DNA from: Chelatococcus sambhunathii
GTDB lineage: Bacteria > Pseudomonadota > Alphaproteobacteria > Rhizobiales > Beijerinckiaceae
DNA length: 64,000 nucleotides
Assembly: GCF_001418005.1 (NCBI RefSeq)
Contig: NZ_LIOL01000002.1
Span: 366,990-430,989, forward strand
Direction of reading: 5' to 3'
A program made the position numbers and the translations under genes. Under the pieces are notes generated by a model. It was not told the DNA's origin. It ran no database searches and worked only from the letters and a program-made list of their open reading frames with translations. How positions within the stretch are numbered: the stretch's first letter is position 1; each line of letters starts with the position of its first letter. Of this stretch, positions 48,962-57,917 are shown in pieces.

Positions 48962-50047
48962 ATGAAGGTTGCCATTCTCGGGACCGGGGGTATCGGTCTT
49001 GCCACCGCCGCCTGGCTTGCCCACCACGGCCATGTGCCGGTGCTCTGGTCGCCGTCGGGCGCGGGCACGCGCGAGCTCGCGGCGGGGGAGAGCCTGCGCT
49101 ACAGCGGCAAGATCGAGGGCGAGTGCCGGCCGGAGGTCGCTTCGAGCGCGGCCGGGGCTGTCGCGGATGCCGACGTCATCCTCGTCGCTGTTCCCGGCAA
49201 CGGGCATCGCACCGTGATGGAAGCGGCGGCCCCGCACATCCGGCCCGGCCAGGTGGTCGTCATCAGTTCGTTGTGCTCGCTGAGCGCGCTCTACCTGTCG
49301 CGTCTCCTCGCCGAGCGGGGCGTCGAGGTGCCGATCGCCACCTGGGGCACCACGGTGCTGACGGCGCGCCGGCGCAGCGGCACCGACGTCGCGATCATGA
49401 CGGTGCGCACCAGCCTGCATGTCGCCACCCTGCCCGTCTCGCAGGCCGCCGTAGGCCTCGAGACCTGCCGGACGCTCTTCGGCGACCGCTTCCTCGCGCA
49501 GTCCGACGTGCTCGCCACCTCACTCATCAACATCAACCCGGTGGCCCATCTCGGGCTGGCGCTCGGCAATCTCACGCGCATCGAACGCGGCGAGAACTGG
49601 CCGCAGTACCATTACATGACGGATTCCGTCAGCCGGCTGATCACGACGCTGGACCACGAGCGGCTCGCCGTTGCCGATGCCTTCGGCCTGAGGATCCATC
49701 CCATCGAGGAGCATTTCCACCGCTCCTTCGACGTGCCGATGACGGACCTCGCCGAGATCGCGCGGACGATCCATGCGCGGCGCGGCGGCCCGCCCGGGCC
49801 GACCTCGCTCGATACGCGCTTCATCCTGGAGGACGTGCCCTATGGTCTCGTCTTCGCCGAGGCGGTGGGCAAGATCGCCGGCGTCGACACCTCGGTGCAT
49901 GCGGCGGCGATCACGCTCGTCTCGGCCATCTGGGGGCGCGACTTCCGGGCCGAGAACGACCTCCTGCCCGTGCTCGGCCTCGACGGCCTGTCGAAGGACG
50001 AACTGCTGCAGCGCGCCCGCCACGGCTGGCCGGCGGCCAAGGCATAG
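48962..50047 (+). CDS. NAD/NADP octopine/nopaline dehydrogenase family protein
   Basis: Opine-type dehydrogenase of 361 residues. The N-terminal Rossmann domain begins MKVAILGTGGIGLATAAWLA; the helical C-terminal domain contains NPVAHLGLALGNLTRIERGENWPQYHYMT, the usual substrate-side block with His. Family members reductively condense an amino acid with a keto acid, or the reverse. GGGAG is 8 bases before ATG 48962. An Lrp-type regulator follows after 14 bases, so the pair is probably an amino-acid-responsive operon. Confidence 0.88.
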   Translation: MKVAILGTGGIGLATAAWLAHHGHVPVLWSPSGAGTRELAAGESLRYSGKIEGECRPEVASSAAGAVADADVILVAVPGNGHRTVMEAAAPHIRPGQVVVISSLCSLSALYLSRLLAERGVEVPIATWGTTVLTARRRSGTDVAIMTVRTSLHVATLPVSQAAVGLETCRTLFGDRFLAQSDVLATSLININPVAHLGLALGNLTRIERGENWPQYHYMTDSVSRLITTLDHERLAVADAFGLRIHPIEEHFHRSFDVPMTDLAEIARTIHARRGGPPGPTSLDTRFILEDVPYGLVFAEAVGKIAGVDTSVHAAAITLVSAIWGRDFRAENDLLPVLGLDGLSKDELLQRARHGWPAAKA

Positions 50048-50061
50048 CAGGCGGACAGCCC

Positions 50062-50538
50062 ATGGCGATCGACGAATTCGACCGTCGCATCCTTGCCGCC
50101 CTGCAGGGCGATGCGACCCTCTCCATCGCCGAGATCGCGGAGCGGGCGGGCCTGTCGCCCACACCGTGTTGGCGGCGCATCCAGAAGCTGGAACGGGCCG
50201 GCATCATCCGCAAGCGCGTCGCCCTGCTCGACCGCAAGCAGCTCAACGCCGGCGTCACCGTGTTCATCGCGGTGCGCACGAGCCAGCACACGCTCGCCTG
50301 GCTCGAGAAGTTCCAGAAGGCCGTGGCCGATATCCCGGAGATCGTCGACGTCTATCGCATGAGCGGCGAGATAGACTATCTCCTGCGCGCCCTCGTCACC
50401 GACATTGCGGCCTATGACGCGGTGTACAAGAAGCTCATCAGCCGCGTCGATCTCACCGACGTCTCCTCCATGTTCGCCATGGAGGAGATCAAGTCGACGA
50501 CCGAGATACCGCTCGACTACGCCCTCGCCTCGGAATGA
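50062..50538 (+). CDS. Lrp/AsnC-family transcriptional regulator
   Basis: A 158-residue regulator with N-terminal helix-turn-helix (DEFDRRILAALQGDATLSIAEIAERAGLSPTPCWRRIQKLE) and C-terminal RAM ligand domain. It likely senses an amino acid and controls the upstream dehydrogenase gene (14-base gap) and maybe the convergent TTT transporter. Start ATG 50062 matches the family. Its end is 19 bases from the tctA end. Confidence 0.93.
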   Translation: MAIDEFDRRILAALQGDATLSIAEIAERAGLSPTPCWRRIQKLERAGIIRKRVALLDRKQLNAGVTVFIAVRTSQHTLAWLEKFQKAVADIPEIVDVYRMSGEIDYLLRALVTDIAAYDAVYKKLISRVDLTDVSSMFAMEEIKSTTEIPLDYALASE

Positions 50539-50548
50539 GCGGGCCGAG

Positions 50549-50568
50549 CGGCGGCCTTCAGGCCGCCG
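50549..50568. terminator. Hairpin between convergent lrp and tctA ends
   Basis: Perfect 8-bp stem CGGCGGCC / GGCCGCCG with TTCA loop, overlapping the tctA stop codon and 10 bases after lrp. No T run on either strand; it may still act on both transcripts. Confidence 0.4.
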
Positions 50569-52060
50569 CCGGCTTGCGCTGCCGCTCGCGCCAGGCCCGG
50601 TAGAGCGGCGTCACCAGCACGAGGGCGGTCAGCAGCGCGATGATGATCGACACCCAGGACGACACCAGCACGGCCGGGTTGCCCTGGGAGATGGTGAGCG
50701 AGAGCCGCAGCTGGCTCTCGGCCATCGGCCCGAGGATGAGCCCGAGCACGACGGGCGCCTGCGGATAGCCCAGCTTCTCCATCACATAGGCGACGAGCCC
50801 GACGCCGACGAGGATGTAGAGGTCGAACATCGCGTTGTTGACGGCATAGACGCCGATGGCGACGAAGAGGATGATCAGCGGCGCCAGCACCACGCGCGGC
50901 AGCCGCAGCACCTGGCCGAAGATGCGCGTCGCGGCAAGGCCGCCGACGACGAGCAGCAGGAAGGCGGACAGGAGCATCTGCAGCATGAAGCCATAGACGA
51001 CGTCCGGATGGTCGCGGAAGAGCTGCGGCCCCGGCCTGAGGCCATGCACCAGCAACCCGCCGAGAATGACGGCCGCGACGCCCGAGCCCGGAATGCCGAG
51101 CGACAGGGCCGGAATGAGCGCGGCTGCATTGTCCGCGCCGTTGCCGGCCTCCGAGGCCGCGACACCCTCCGGGTTGCCCTGCCCGAAGGTTTCCGGGCTG
51201 CGCGCCACGCGCTTGGCGTCGTTATAGGCGAGGAAGGACGACATGCTGCCGGCGGCGCCCGGCATGATGCCGATGAAGACGCCGATGGCGGAGCTGCGCA
51301 GCCAGACGGGCAGGAAATAGCGCCACTCGCGCAGGACGGAACGCTGTTTCCTGAATTTCAGGGCCGCTGCCGACATGCCTTCCTTGATCGATTCCTCCGC
51401 CATCTGGAAGACCGGCGGCAGGGCGAAGAGCCCGGTCAGCAGAACCACGATGCTGAAGCCGTCCATCAGCTCCAGGCTACCGAAGGTGAAGCGTTCGGTG
51501 CCGCTCGTCAGATCCTGCCCGACCGTGCCGATGAGGAGGCCGATGAGCGAGGCCGTGACGCCTTTGACGAGGTCGTCGCCGAGCAGCGCCGAGATGGTGG
51601 CAAGGCCGAGCATCGCCAGCCAGAAATATTCCGCCGGCCCGAACAGCAGGCTCACCTTGACGAGCGGCGGCGCGAAGAGGATGAGCGCGACAGCCGAGAG
51701 GGCACTGCCGATGACGCCGGAAACGACCGCGACCTGCAGCGCATAGGCGGCCTCGCCCCGTTTCGTCATCTCGTAGCCGTCGAGGATGGTGGCGACGGAG
51801 GCCGGCGTGCCAGGCACGCGCATGAGGATGGCGGGAATGGCGCCGCCGTAGCTGCCCGCGTTGTACATGCCGGCCATCATGCCGAGGGCGAACAGCGGAT
51901 CGAGCCCGAAGGTGATGGGAATGAGGATGGCGATGCCGGTCGTCACCGTGAGGCCAGGCAACGCGCCGACGACGAGGCCGGCGACAGAGCCGATGACGAC
52001 GGCGAGAAGATTGGCCGGCGCGAAGACGTGCGGCAGGGCATGGATAAGGGCATCGATCAC
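50558..52060 (-). CDS. tctA: Tripartite tricarboxylate transporter permease, TctA family
   Basis: Large membrane subunit of a TTT importer, 500 residues, about 11-12 membrane segments. Family motifs: GLVVGALPGLTVTTGIAILIPITFGLDP near the N-terminus, MYNAGSYGGAIPAILMRVPGTPAS, and GIMPGAAGSMSSFLAYNDAKR, ASEAGNGADNAAALIPALSLGIPGSG later. GTG 52060 overlaps the tctB stop by 4 bases. Works with TctB and TctC. Cargo is probably a carboxylate. Confidence 0.94.
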   Translation of the reverse strand: MIDALIHALPHVFAPANLLAVVIGSVAGLVVGALPGLTVTTGIAILIPITFGLDPLFALGMMAGMYNAGSYGGAIPAILMRVPGTPASVATILDGYEMTKRGEAAYALQVAVVSGVIGSALSAVALILFAPPLVKVSLLFGPAEYFWLAMLGLATISALLGDDLVKGVTASLIGLLIGTVGQDLTSGTERFTFGSLELMDGFSIVVLLTGLFALPPVFQMAEESIKEGMSAAALKFRKQRSVLREWRYFLPVWLRSSAIGVFIGIMPGAAGSMSSFLAYNDAKRVARSPETFGQGNPEGVAASEAGNGADNAAALIPALSLGIPGSGVAAVILGGLLVHGLRPGPQLFRDHPDVVYGFMLQMLLSAFLLLVVGGLAATRIFGQVLRLPRVVLAPLIILFVAIGVYAVNNAMFDLYILVGVGLVAYVMEKLGYPQAPVVLGLILGPMAESQLRLSLTISQGNPAVLVSSWVSIIIALLTALVLVTPLYRAWRERQRKPAAA

Positions 52061-52530
52061 CGCACCGTCTCCCACAGGTGCATCAGGACGTCGGGCGGCA
52101 GGGGCCGCTCGAGGACGACATTGAAGATGAGGACGATCGCGGCAAGCGTGCCGAGGGCGAGCGGGACGGTGAGCGCGAGGCGCCGATAGCCGAGCACGAA
52201 CGGCAGGCCGACGGCGAGCGCGAAGCTCGGCAGCAGGTAGCCGGCGACGCCGATGGCCGCGACATAGGCGACGAGGATCACGACCGCGAGCAGGAAGCGC
52301 GGCAGATGGGCGAAGAACGGCTGCCCGCCGGCTTCGGTGCCGTGCCGGAGCTGGCGCACGGTGACGATGAGGCCGCACAGGGCGAGCAGTGCCGCCAGCA
52401 CGCGCGGGAAGGCCGCGCTCTCGGCCGGATAATCGGCCGAGAGGACGAATACCGCACCCGCGACGGCGATCAGCGCCGCCGCGAACACGATCTCGACGAT
52501 GCGTCGAGAGGGACCGGTCGTCACCGCCAC
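52057..52530 (-). CDS. tctB: Tripartite tricarboxylate transporter small permease, TctB family
   Basis: A 157-residue membrane protein with four predicted spans (about 12-30, 41-58, 79-103, 120-142). Low sequence conservation but size, hydrophobicity and position between tctC and tctA are diagnostic. GTG 52530 overlaps the tctC coding end by 10 bases, indicating coupling. Confidence 0.9.
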   Translation of the reverse strand: MAVTTGPSRRIVEIVFAAALIAVAGAVFVLSADYPAESAAFPRVLAALLALCGLIVTVRQLRHGTEAGGQPFFAHLPRFLLAVVILVAYVAAIGVAGYLLPSFALAVGLPFVLGYRRLALTVPLALGTLAAIVLIFNVVLERPLPPDVLMHLWETVR

Positions 52531-53489
52531 GGCGAGACCTTCCAGGTCGCCTCGAGGTCGGCGGTGCTCTTTTCGAGGAAGGCCTTGTAGTCACCCGAGG
52601 CAAGATAGTGTAGCGGGATCTCCGCCTTCTTGGCCGCCTCGAGGTATTCTGGATCGTTCAGAGCCTTGTCGACCGCCGCTTCGAGCTTGGCGACGATATC
52701 GGCAGGAATGCCCTTGGGCGCGGCGATGCCACGCGATGACCCGGCGACGACGTCATACCCCTGTTCGCGGAAGGTCGGCGCATCCTTCAGATAGTCCGAG
52801 CGCCCCTCGCTCATGACGCCGATGACGCGGATCTCGCCCTCGCGCGACAGCTGCAGCGCCTCGCTGAGGTTCATCGTCGCCGCGGGGATGTGGCCGCCGA
52901 GCACCGCCTGGCGCACCGGCGCCGTGCCGCCGAAGGGCGCGTGCGTCAGCTTGACGTCGGCCAGGCGCTCGAAATTGAGGATGGTGATGTGCTCGGACGA
53001 GCCGACGGCGCCGGACGTGCCGATGGCGATCGAGCCGGGCTTCGCCTTGGCCGCCTCGACGAGATCCTTCACGGACTGGTACGGGCTGTTCTTGCCGACG
53101 ACGAGCACGCCCGGGTCGTAGACGAGGTTCGCGATGGGCTGGAAGTCGTCCATCTTGAACTTGGCCTTGCCCTCGACAACGAGCGCATTGATGGCCGGTA
53201 CGTTGATGAAGCCAATGGTGTAGCCGTCCGGCTTGGCCTGAGCGACTGCCGTCCAGCCGATCTCGCCGCCGGCGCCGGGCTTGTTGATGACGGCGATGCG
53301 CGCGCCGCCGCCGAGGTGCTTCTCCATGAAGCTCGCGATCGAGCGGGCGGCAACGTCGGTGCCGCCGCCCGGCGCGAAGGCGACGATCATCTCGATCGGC
53401 TTCGTTGGATAATCTGCCGCAAGGGCGCTGCCGGACAACGCGACGGCGGCAACCACTCCCATGACCCCTGCGCGGAAAACTCGTTTCAT
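52521..53489 (-). CDS. tctC: Tripartite tricarboxylate transporter binding protein, TctC/Bug family
   Basis: A 322-residue periplasmic receptor. Signal peptide MKRVFRAGVMGVVAAVALSGSALA; mature DYPTKPIEMIVAFAPGGGTDVAARSI is the Bug-family start, with NKPGAGGEIGW, SSEHI and PFGGTAP. Bug proteins bind carboxylates and related acids. GGAG stands 8 bases before ATG 53489. First gene of the tctCBA operon, with a candidate promoter at 53553-53580. Confidence 0.94.
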   Translation of the reverse strand: MKRVFRAGVMGVVAAVALSGSALAADYPTKPIEMIVAFAPGGGTDVAARSIASFMEKHLGGGARIAVINKPGAGGEIGWTAVAQAKPDGYTIGFINVPAINALVVEGKAKFKMDDFQPIANLVYDPGVLVVGKNSPYQSVKDLVEAAKAKPGSIAIGTSGAVGSSEHITILNFERLADVKLTHAPFGGTAPVRQAVLGGHIPAATMNLSEALQLSREGEIRVIGVMSEGRSDYLKDAPTFREQGYDVVAGSSRGIAAPKGIPADIVAKLEAAVDKALNDPEYLEAAKKAEIPLHYLASGDYKAFLEKSTADLEATWKVSPWR

Positions 53490-53552
53490 CTGCTCCACTC
53501 CTCCGAAAATCCGCCGCATCGGAACGGCGGCGCACTGCCGATCTTGTTGTCC

Positions 53553-53580
53553 TCTATAACGGCCAACGTGTTCTTTTCAA
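53553..53580 (-). promoter_or_regulatory. Candidate sigma-70 promoter of tctCBA
   Basis: On the - strand TTGAAA (53580-53575), 16-base spacer, TATAGA (53558-53553), about 63 bases before the tctC start. It lies within the 327-base gap between tctC and mazG; the rest of the gap shows no gene. Confidence 0.45.
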
Positions 53581-53816
53581 CGTACAACAGAAAGACGGTT
53601 CTGCCGGCACGACGGCCTGACGATAGCGCAGGAGCAGCGGAATAGGTTTTCCTTTCACGCCGCTGCCGGCCCCTGCCCCGAAAATGCCGTGCGGACGCTC
53701 CTCCGTGGTTGAAATATTACTGTCACCCACCGTGTGGAGCCGAACAGGGGCACCGGCCGAAAATTCTGCTATTGAGGGCCCCAATCGGCCGCTGCCGCCC
53801 GACACCGAGGCTCGAC

Positions 53817-54650
53817 ATGAAACCGTCCCGCGACATCGAGGTGCTCCTTGCCATCATGGCGGCGCTGCGCACGCCCGGCACCGGTTGCCCCTGGGATCTC
53901 GAACAATCCTTCGAGACCATCGTGCCCTATACGATCGAGGAGGCCTATGAGGTGGCCGATGCGATCGAGCGGCGGGATTTCCTCGACCTGCGCGATGAGC
54001 TCGGCGATCTCCTGCTGCAGGTCGTTTTCCATGCCCGCATGGCGGAGGAAGAGGGCCTGTTCGCTTTCGGCGATGTCGTTCAGGCAATCACCGCCAAGCT
54101 CATCCGCCGCCATCCGCACGTCTTCGGCGAGGCGCGCGATCTCGCGCCGGAGGCGGTGAAGGCGCTCTGGCACGACATCAAGCGGCAGGAGAAGGACGAA
54201 CGTCGCCGCGAGCGCTCCACCGCGGGCGGGGAGGAGGACGCGCCCCGCGGCCTCCTCGCCGACGTGCCCAAGGTGCTGCCCGCGTTGACAAGGGCCGAGA
54301 AGCTGCAGCGCAAGGCGGCGACGGTCGGCTTCGACTGGACGGATCGGCGGGCCGTCGTTGACAAGATCCGCGAGGAGCTTCGCGAGGTGGAGGAGACGCT
54401 CGATTCGACCGACCGGGCGGCTCAGCAGGACGAGATCGGCGACCTGCTCTTCGCCGTCGCCAATCTCGCTCGCCACCTCGAAATCGACCCGGAGGCGGCG
54501 CTGCGCGGCACCAATACCAAGTTCGAGCGCCGCTTCCGCTTCATCGAGCAAGTCGTTGAAGGCCAGGGCGCATCCATGGCCGACGTCTCCCTCGAGGACA
54601 TGGAGGACATCTGGCAGGAAGCCAAGCGCAGGGAACGCGAGGGCGCGTGA
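53817..54650 (+). CDS. mazG: Nucleoside triphosphate pyrophosphohydrolase MazG
   Basis: A 277-residue housekeeping pyrophosphatase that removes non-canonical or excess NTPs. Two MazG domains: the first with PWDLEQSFETI and EEAYEVADAIERRDFLDLRDELGDLLLQV, the second with REELREVEETL and DEIGDLLFAVANLARHL, which carry the metal-binding Glu/Asp clusters. ATG 53817 fits the family start; TTG 53709 is not needed. It converges with hflX (3-base gap), part of the conserved hfq-hflX-mazG neighbourhood. Confidence 0.95.
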   Translation: MKPSRDIEVLLAIMAALRTPGTGCPWDLEQSFETIVPYTIEEAYEVADAIERRDFLDLRDELGDLLLQVVFHARMAEEEGLFAFGDVVQAITAKLIRRHPHVFGEARDLAPEAVKALWHDIKRQEKDERRRERSTAGGEEDAPRGLLADVPKVLPALTRAEKLQRKAATVGFDWTDRRAVVDKIREELREVEETLDSTDRAAQQDEIGDLLFAVANLARHLEIDPEAALRGTNTKFERRFRFIEQVVEGQGASMADVSLEDMEDIWQEAKRREREGA

Positions 54651-54653
54651 GGC

Positions 54654-56045
54654 TCAGGCCGCGACGCGCCGCGCGCCGGGGCAGCGCCGGGTCAGGCGTG
54701 CCTCCTTGTCGGGCGACAGGCGGATGGTCAGCGCGATGTGTCCGTCCTCGCCCTCCTCGCGCCTGAGGATTTCGGCCTCCTCATAGAGCCAGTTGAGCGT
54801 CGCCCCCTCCGTCGGGGCGAGGTCCACCCGGTAGACGGGCCTGCCGGCGGCGATGCGCGCCTCGATCTCGGCGAGCAGGGCGTCGATGCCATATCCGGTC
54901 TGGGCCGACACGAGCACCGGCTGCGGCCCTTCACCCTTGCGAACGGCGAGCGCGGCGAGGCGCTCGCGGCCCGCTTCATCGAGCAGGTCAGCCTTGTTCC
55001 AGACCTCGATGAGGCTGCGTTGGCGGGTTTCGTCGATGCCGAGCTCGCGCAGGATGGTCTCGACGTCGGCCGCCTGGGCTTCGGTATCCTCGTGCGACAC
55101 ATCGCGCACGTGCAGGAGCACGTCGGCCTCGACGACGTCTTCCAGCGTCGCGCGGAAGGCGGCAACGAGCATCGTCGGCAGATCGGAAATGAAGCCGACG
55201 GTATCGGAGAGGATGGCCTTCTCCCCGTGCGGCAGGGTGATGGCGCGCGCCGTCGGGTCGAGCGTCGCAAACAGCATGTCCTCGGCCATCACCGAGGCGG
55301 TGGTGAGCCGATTGAACAGCGTCGACTTGCCGGCGTTGGTGTAACCGACCAGCGCGATGACGGGATAAGGCACGCGCCGGCGGCTGGCGCGGTGCAGCGA
55401 GCGGGTGCGCTTGACCTGCTCGAGGTCGCGCTCGATCCGCGTCATGCGCTCCTGGATGATGCGTCGATCCGCCTCGATCTGCGTCTCACCGGGACCGCCG
55501 AGAAAGCCGAAGCCGCCGCGCTGGCGTTCGAGGTGCGTCCACGAGCGCACCAGCCGGCTCTTCTGATAGGCCAGATGCGCCAGCTCGACCTGGAGCGCGC
55601 CCTCGCGCGTCCGGGCCCGGCGGCCGAAGATCTCGAGAATGAGCCCGGTGCGGTCGATGACCTTGCACCCCCAGGCCCGTTCCAGATTGCGCTGCTGCAC
55701 CGGCGACAGCGCGCAGTCCATCACCACGAGGCCGATGTGGGAGGCCTTGATGGCTCCGGTCAGCTCCTCGACCTTGCCCTTGCCGAGATAGGTCGACGGG
55801 CGCACGTCGTCGAGCGTCACGATGAAGGCCTCGACGACGTCGAGGTCGATGGCGCGCGCGAGGCCCACCGCTTCGTCGAGCCGCGCCTGCGGATCCCGCA
55901 GGTTCGCTCCGCCCTCCTCCCGCACGCGTGCCTTGCGCGCAGGATAAGGACCGACAACGAAGGTCGCGGTCCCCGAAGCGACGGTCTTCTCAGGCTCGTT
56001 CAGGTGCGCGGCAAGCGCGCCCTTTCGGTTTTTCGGTTCGGTCAA
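54654..56045 (-). CDS. hflX: GTPase HflX
   Basis: Ribosome-associated GTPase of 463 residues. HflX N-terminal domain (RPSTYLGKGKVEEL, GCKVIDRTGLILEIFGRRARTREG, coiled SWTHLERQRGGFGFLGGPGE), then the G domain with G1 GYTNAGKST, G3 DTVGF and G4 NKADLL. No Met codon fits; TTG 56045, with AAAAGG 6 bases upstream and 1 base after the hfq stop, is taken as the start, so an N-terminus upstream is unlikely. Cotranscribed with hfq. Confidence 0.93.
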   Translation of the reverse strand: MTEPKNRKGALAAHLNEPEKTVASGTATFVVGPYPARKARVREEGGANLRDPQARLDEAVGLARAIDLDVVEAFIVTLDDVRPSTYLGKGKVEELTGAIKASHIGLVVMDCALSPVQQRNLERAWGCKVIDRTGLILEIFGRRARTREGALQVELAHLAYQKSRLVRSWTHLERQRGGFGFLGGPGETQIEADRRIIQERMTRIERDLEQVKRTRSLHRASRRRVPYPVIALVGYTNAGKSTLFNRLTTASVMAEDMLFATLDPTARAITLPHGEKAILSDTVGFISDLPTMLVAAFRATLEDVVEADVLLHVRDVSHEDTEAQAADVETILRELGIDETRQRSLIEVWNKADLLDEAGRERLAALAVRKGEGPQPVLVSAQTGYGIDALLAEIEARIAAGRPVYRVDLAPTEGATLNWLYEEAEILRREEGEDGHIALTIRLSPDKEARLTRRCPGARRVAA

Positions 56046-56046
56046 G

Positions 56047-56301
56047 TCAGGCCTTTTCGCCGCCCTCTTCGCCCTGCTCGAAGAGCTGAATCGGATGGCC
56101 TGGCATGATCGTCGAAATCGCATGCTTGTAGACAAGCTGCGAATGGCCATCCCGGCGCAGAAGGACGCAGAAGTTGTCGAACCAGGTCACGACGCCCTGC
56201 AGCTTCACGCCATTGACGAGGAAGATCGTCAGCGGAACCTTGTTCTTACGGACGTTGTTGAGAAAAGTGTCTTGCAGGTTCTGCGTGCGTTCGCCCGCCA
56301 T
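56047..56301 (-). CDS. hfq: RNA chaperone Hfq
   Basis: An 84-residue Sm-like protein that forms a hexamer and pairs small RNAs with mRNAs. Sm1 ([39 protein letters not shown]) and Sm2 ([11 protein letters not shown]) are complete. ATG 56301 has GAGG upstream. Followed directly by hflX, as in most alphaproteobacteria. Confidence 0.97.
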   Translation of the reverse strand: MAGERTQNLQDTFLNNVRKNKVPLTIFLVNGVKLQGVVTWFDNFCVLLRRDGHSQLVYKHAISTIMPGHPIQLFEQGEEGGEKA

Positions 56302-56390
56302 TGTTGAGCCTCGTCAGCCGTGCCGCCGCCGGTCCGCGGCGCGCTTTTGTTGTTCTTGCCCGCTGGAGAGAATCGTCCCAGGCCCAGGGC

Positions 56391-56452
56391 ATATCAGACC
56401 GGTTGGTATCATTACAAAGGCATAGGACTTTACGCGCAAGTGGTCTTGCGCG
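56391..56452 (-). promoter_or_regulatory. ntrX-hfq intergenic signals: hairpin and weak hfq promoter
   Basis: Perfect 8-bp hairpin CGCGCAAG / CTTGCGCG with TGGT loop at 56433-56452, after ntrX. On the - strand TTTGTA (56418-56413), 16 bases, TGATAT (56396-56391) is a possible hfq promoter. Neither is strong; the rest of 56302-56546 has no gene. Confidence 0.35.
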
Positions 56453-56546
56453 CATTAAGTTTGTTTATTGCGGTTTCGGGCAAGTTGCGCCGTGGAATGG
56501 AGCGTGCGCCCGAGGCCGTGGCGCGGAGTGCGCCTTGCCGGTCCGC

Positions 56547-57917
56547 TCACGAGCCGATCCCCAGCGACTTGAGCTTGCGATGCAGGGCTGAGCGCTCCAT
56601 GCCGATGAATTCGGCCGTGCGCGAGATGTTGCCCGAGAAGCGGTTGATCTGTGCGATCAGATATTCGCGCTCGAAAATCTCGCGCGCATCGCGCAGTGGC
56701 AGGCTCATCAGCTTTTCGCCGCCCGCCCCGGCCGGTGTCGTCGGCACGAGCGAGCCGATCTCGGCCGGCAGCATCTCGGCGGTGATGGAGACCTCCGGAT
56801 CGCCGCCGGCAAGAATCATCAGCCGTTCAACGTTGTTGCGCAACTGGCGGACATTGCCGGGCCAGTCGTGCGTCTGCAACACGGCCATGGCATCCTCGGC
56901 GATGAGGCGCTTGGCAAGGCCGGTTGCCGACGAGATCTGGTCCATGAAGAAGTCGACCAGTTCGGGCACGTCCTCGCGCCGCTCGGCGAGCGAGGGCACG
57001 CGGATCGGCACGACGCTGAGGCGGTGGAACAGGTCCTCGCGGAACCGGCCCGCGGCGATGGCTTCCGTCAGGTCGTGGCTCGTCGAGGAGATGATGCGCA
57101 CGTCGACATGGACGCGTGTTGCCCCGCCGACGCGCTGGAAGTTCTGGTCCACGAGAACGCGCAGAATGCGGTTCTGCGTCTCGCGTGGCATGTCGGCGAT
57201 CTCGTCGATGTAGAGCGTGCCGCCGTGGGCTTCCTCGAGCGCGCCGGTGCGGCGCGCCCTGCCCTCGCCGGCCTCCACGCCGAAGAGCTCGCTCTCCATG
57301 TTCTCGGGCGTGATTGTCGCCGCGTTGATGACCACGAAGGGTCCATTGGCCCGGCTTGAGAGGCCGTGCAGCGTGCGTGCCGTCAGCTCCTTGCCGACCC
57401 CCGGCGCGCCGGTGATGAGCACGCGCGCGTTCGTCGGCGCGGTGCGCTCCACCGCCTGCCGCAGCTGGTTGATGGCAGCCGAGCGGCCGACAATGCGGCT
57501 CGCCTGAACCGAGCGCGTGCGCAGTTCCTTGATCTCGCGCTTGAGGCGTGAGGCCTCGAGCGCGCGCTCGGCGACGAGCACCAGCCGGTCCGCCTTGAAC
57601 GGCTTCTCGATGAAGTCGTAGGCGCCGCGCTTGATGGCGGAAACGGCCGTCTCGATGTTGCCATGGCCGGAGATCATGATCACCGGAAGTTCGGGGTGGT
57701 TCTCCTTGATGTTGTCGAGAACCTGCAGCCCGTCGAGCCGGCTGCCCTGCAGCCAGATATCGAGGAAGACGAGGTGCGGCCGCCGTTGCTCGATGCTGGC
57801 CAGCGCCTCGTCGGAGCTGCCGGCGGTGCGCGTGCGGTGCCCCTCGTCCTCCAGAATTCCGGCCACGAGCTCGCGGATATCGGCCTCGTCGTCAACGACC
57901 AGGATGTCTGCACTCAT
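56547..57917 (-). CDS. ntrX: Response regulator NtrX
   Basis: A 456-residue NtrC-family regulator. Receiver domain with phospho-Asp in VFLDIWLQG, AAA domain with Walker A GAPGVGKE, Walker B GGTLYIDEIADM and arginine-finger region, and a Fis-type helix-turn-helix (RTAEFIGMERSALHRKLKSLG). The sigma54-contact loop GAFTGA, normally between ELFG and the Walker B, is absent (ELFGVEAGEGRARRTGALEE), as known for alphaproteobacterial NtrX. Start overlaps the ntrY stop by 4 bases. It acts in nitrogen, redox and cell-envelope control with NtrY. Confidence 0.94.
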   Translation of the reverse strand: MSADILVVDDEADIRELVAGILEDEGHRTRTAGSSDEALASIEQRRPHLVFLDIWLQGSRLDGLQVLDNIKENHPELPVIMISGHGNIETAVSAIKRGAYDFIEKPFKADRLVLVAERALEASRLKREIKELRTRSVQASRIVGRSAAINQLRQAVERTAPTNARVLITGAPGVGKELTARTLHGLSSRANGPFVVINAATITPENMESELFGVEAGEGRARRTGALEEAHGGTLYIDEIADMPRETQNRILRVLVDQNFQRVGGATRVHVDVRIISSTSHDLTEAIAAGRFREDLFHRLSVVPIRVPSLAERREDVPELVDFFMDQISSATGLAKRLIAEDAMAVLQTHDWPGNVRQLRNNVERLMILAGGDPEVSITAEMLPAEIGSLVPTTPAGAGGEKLMSLPLRDAREIFEREYLIAQINRFSGNISRTAEFIGMERSALHRKLKSLGIGS

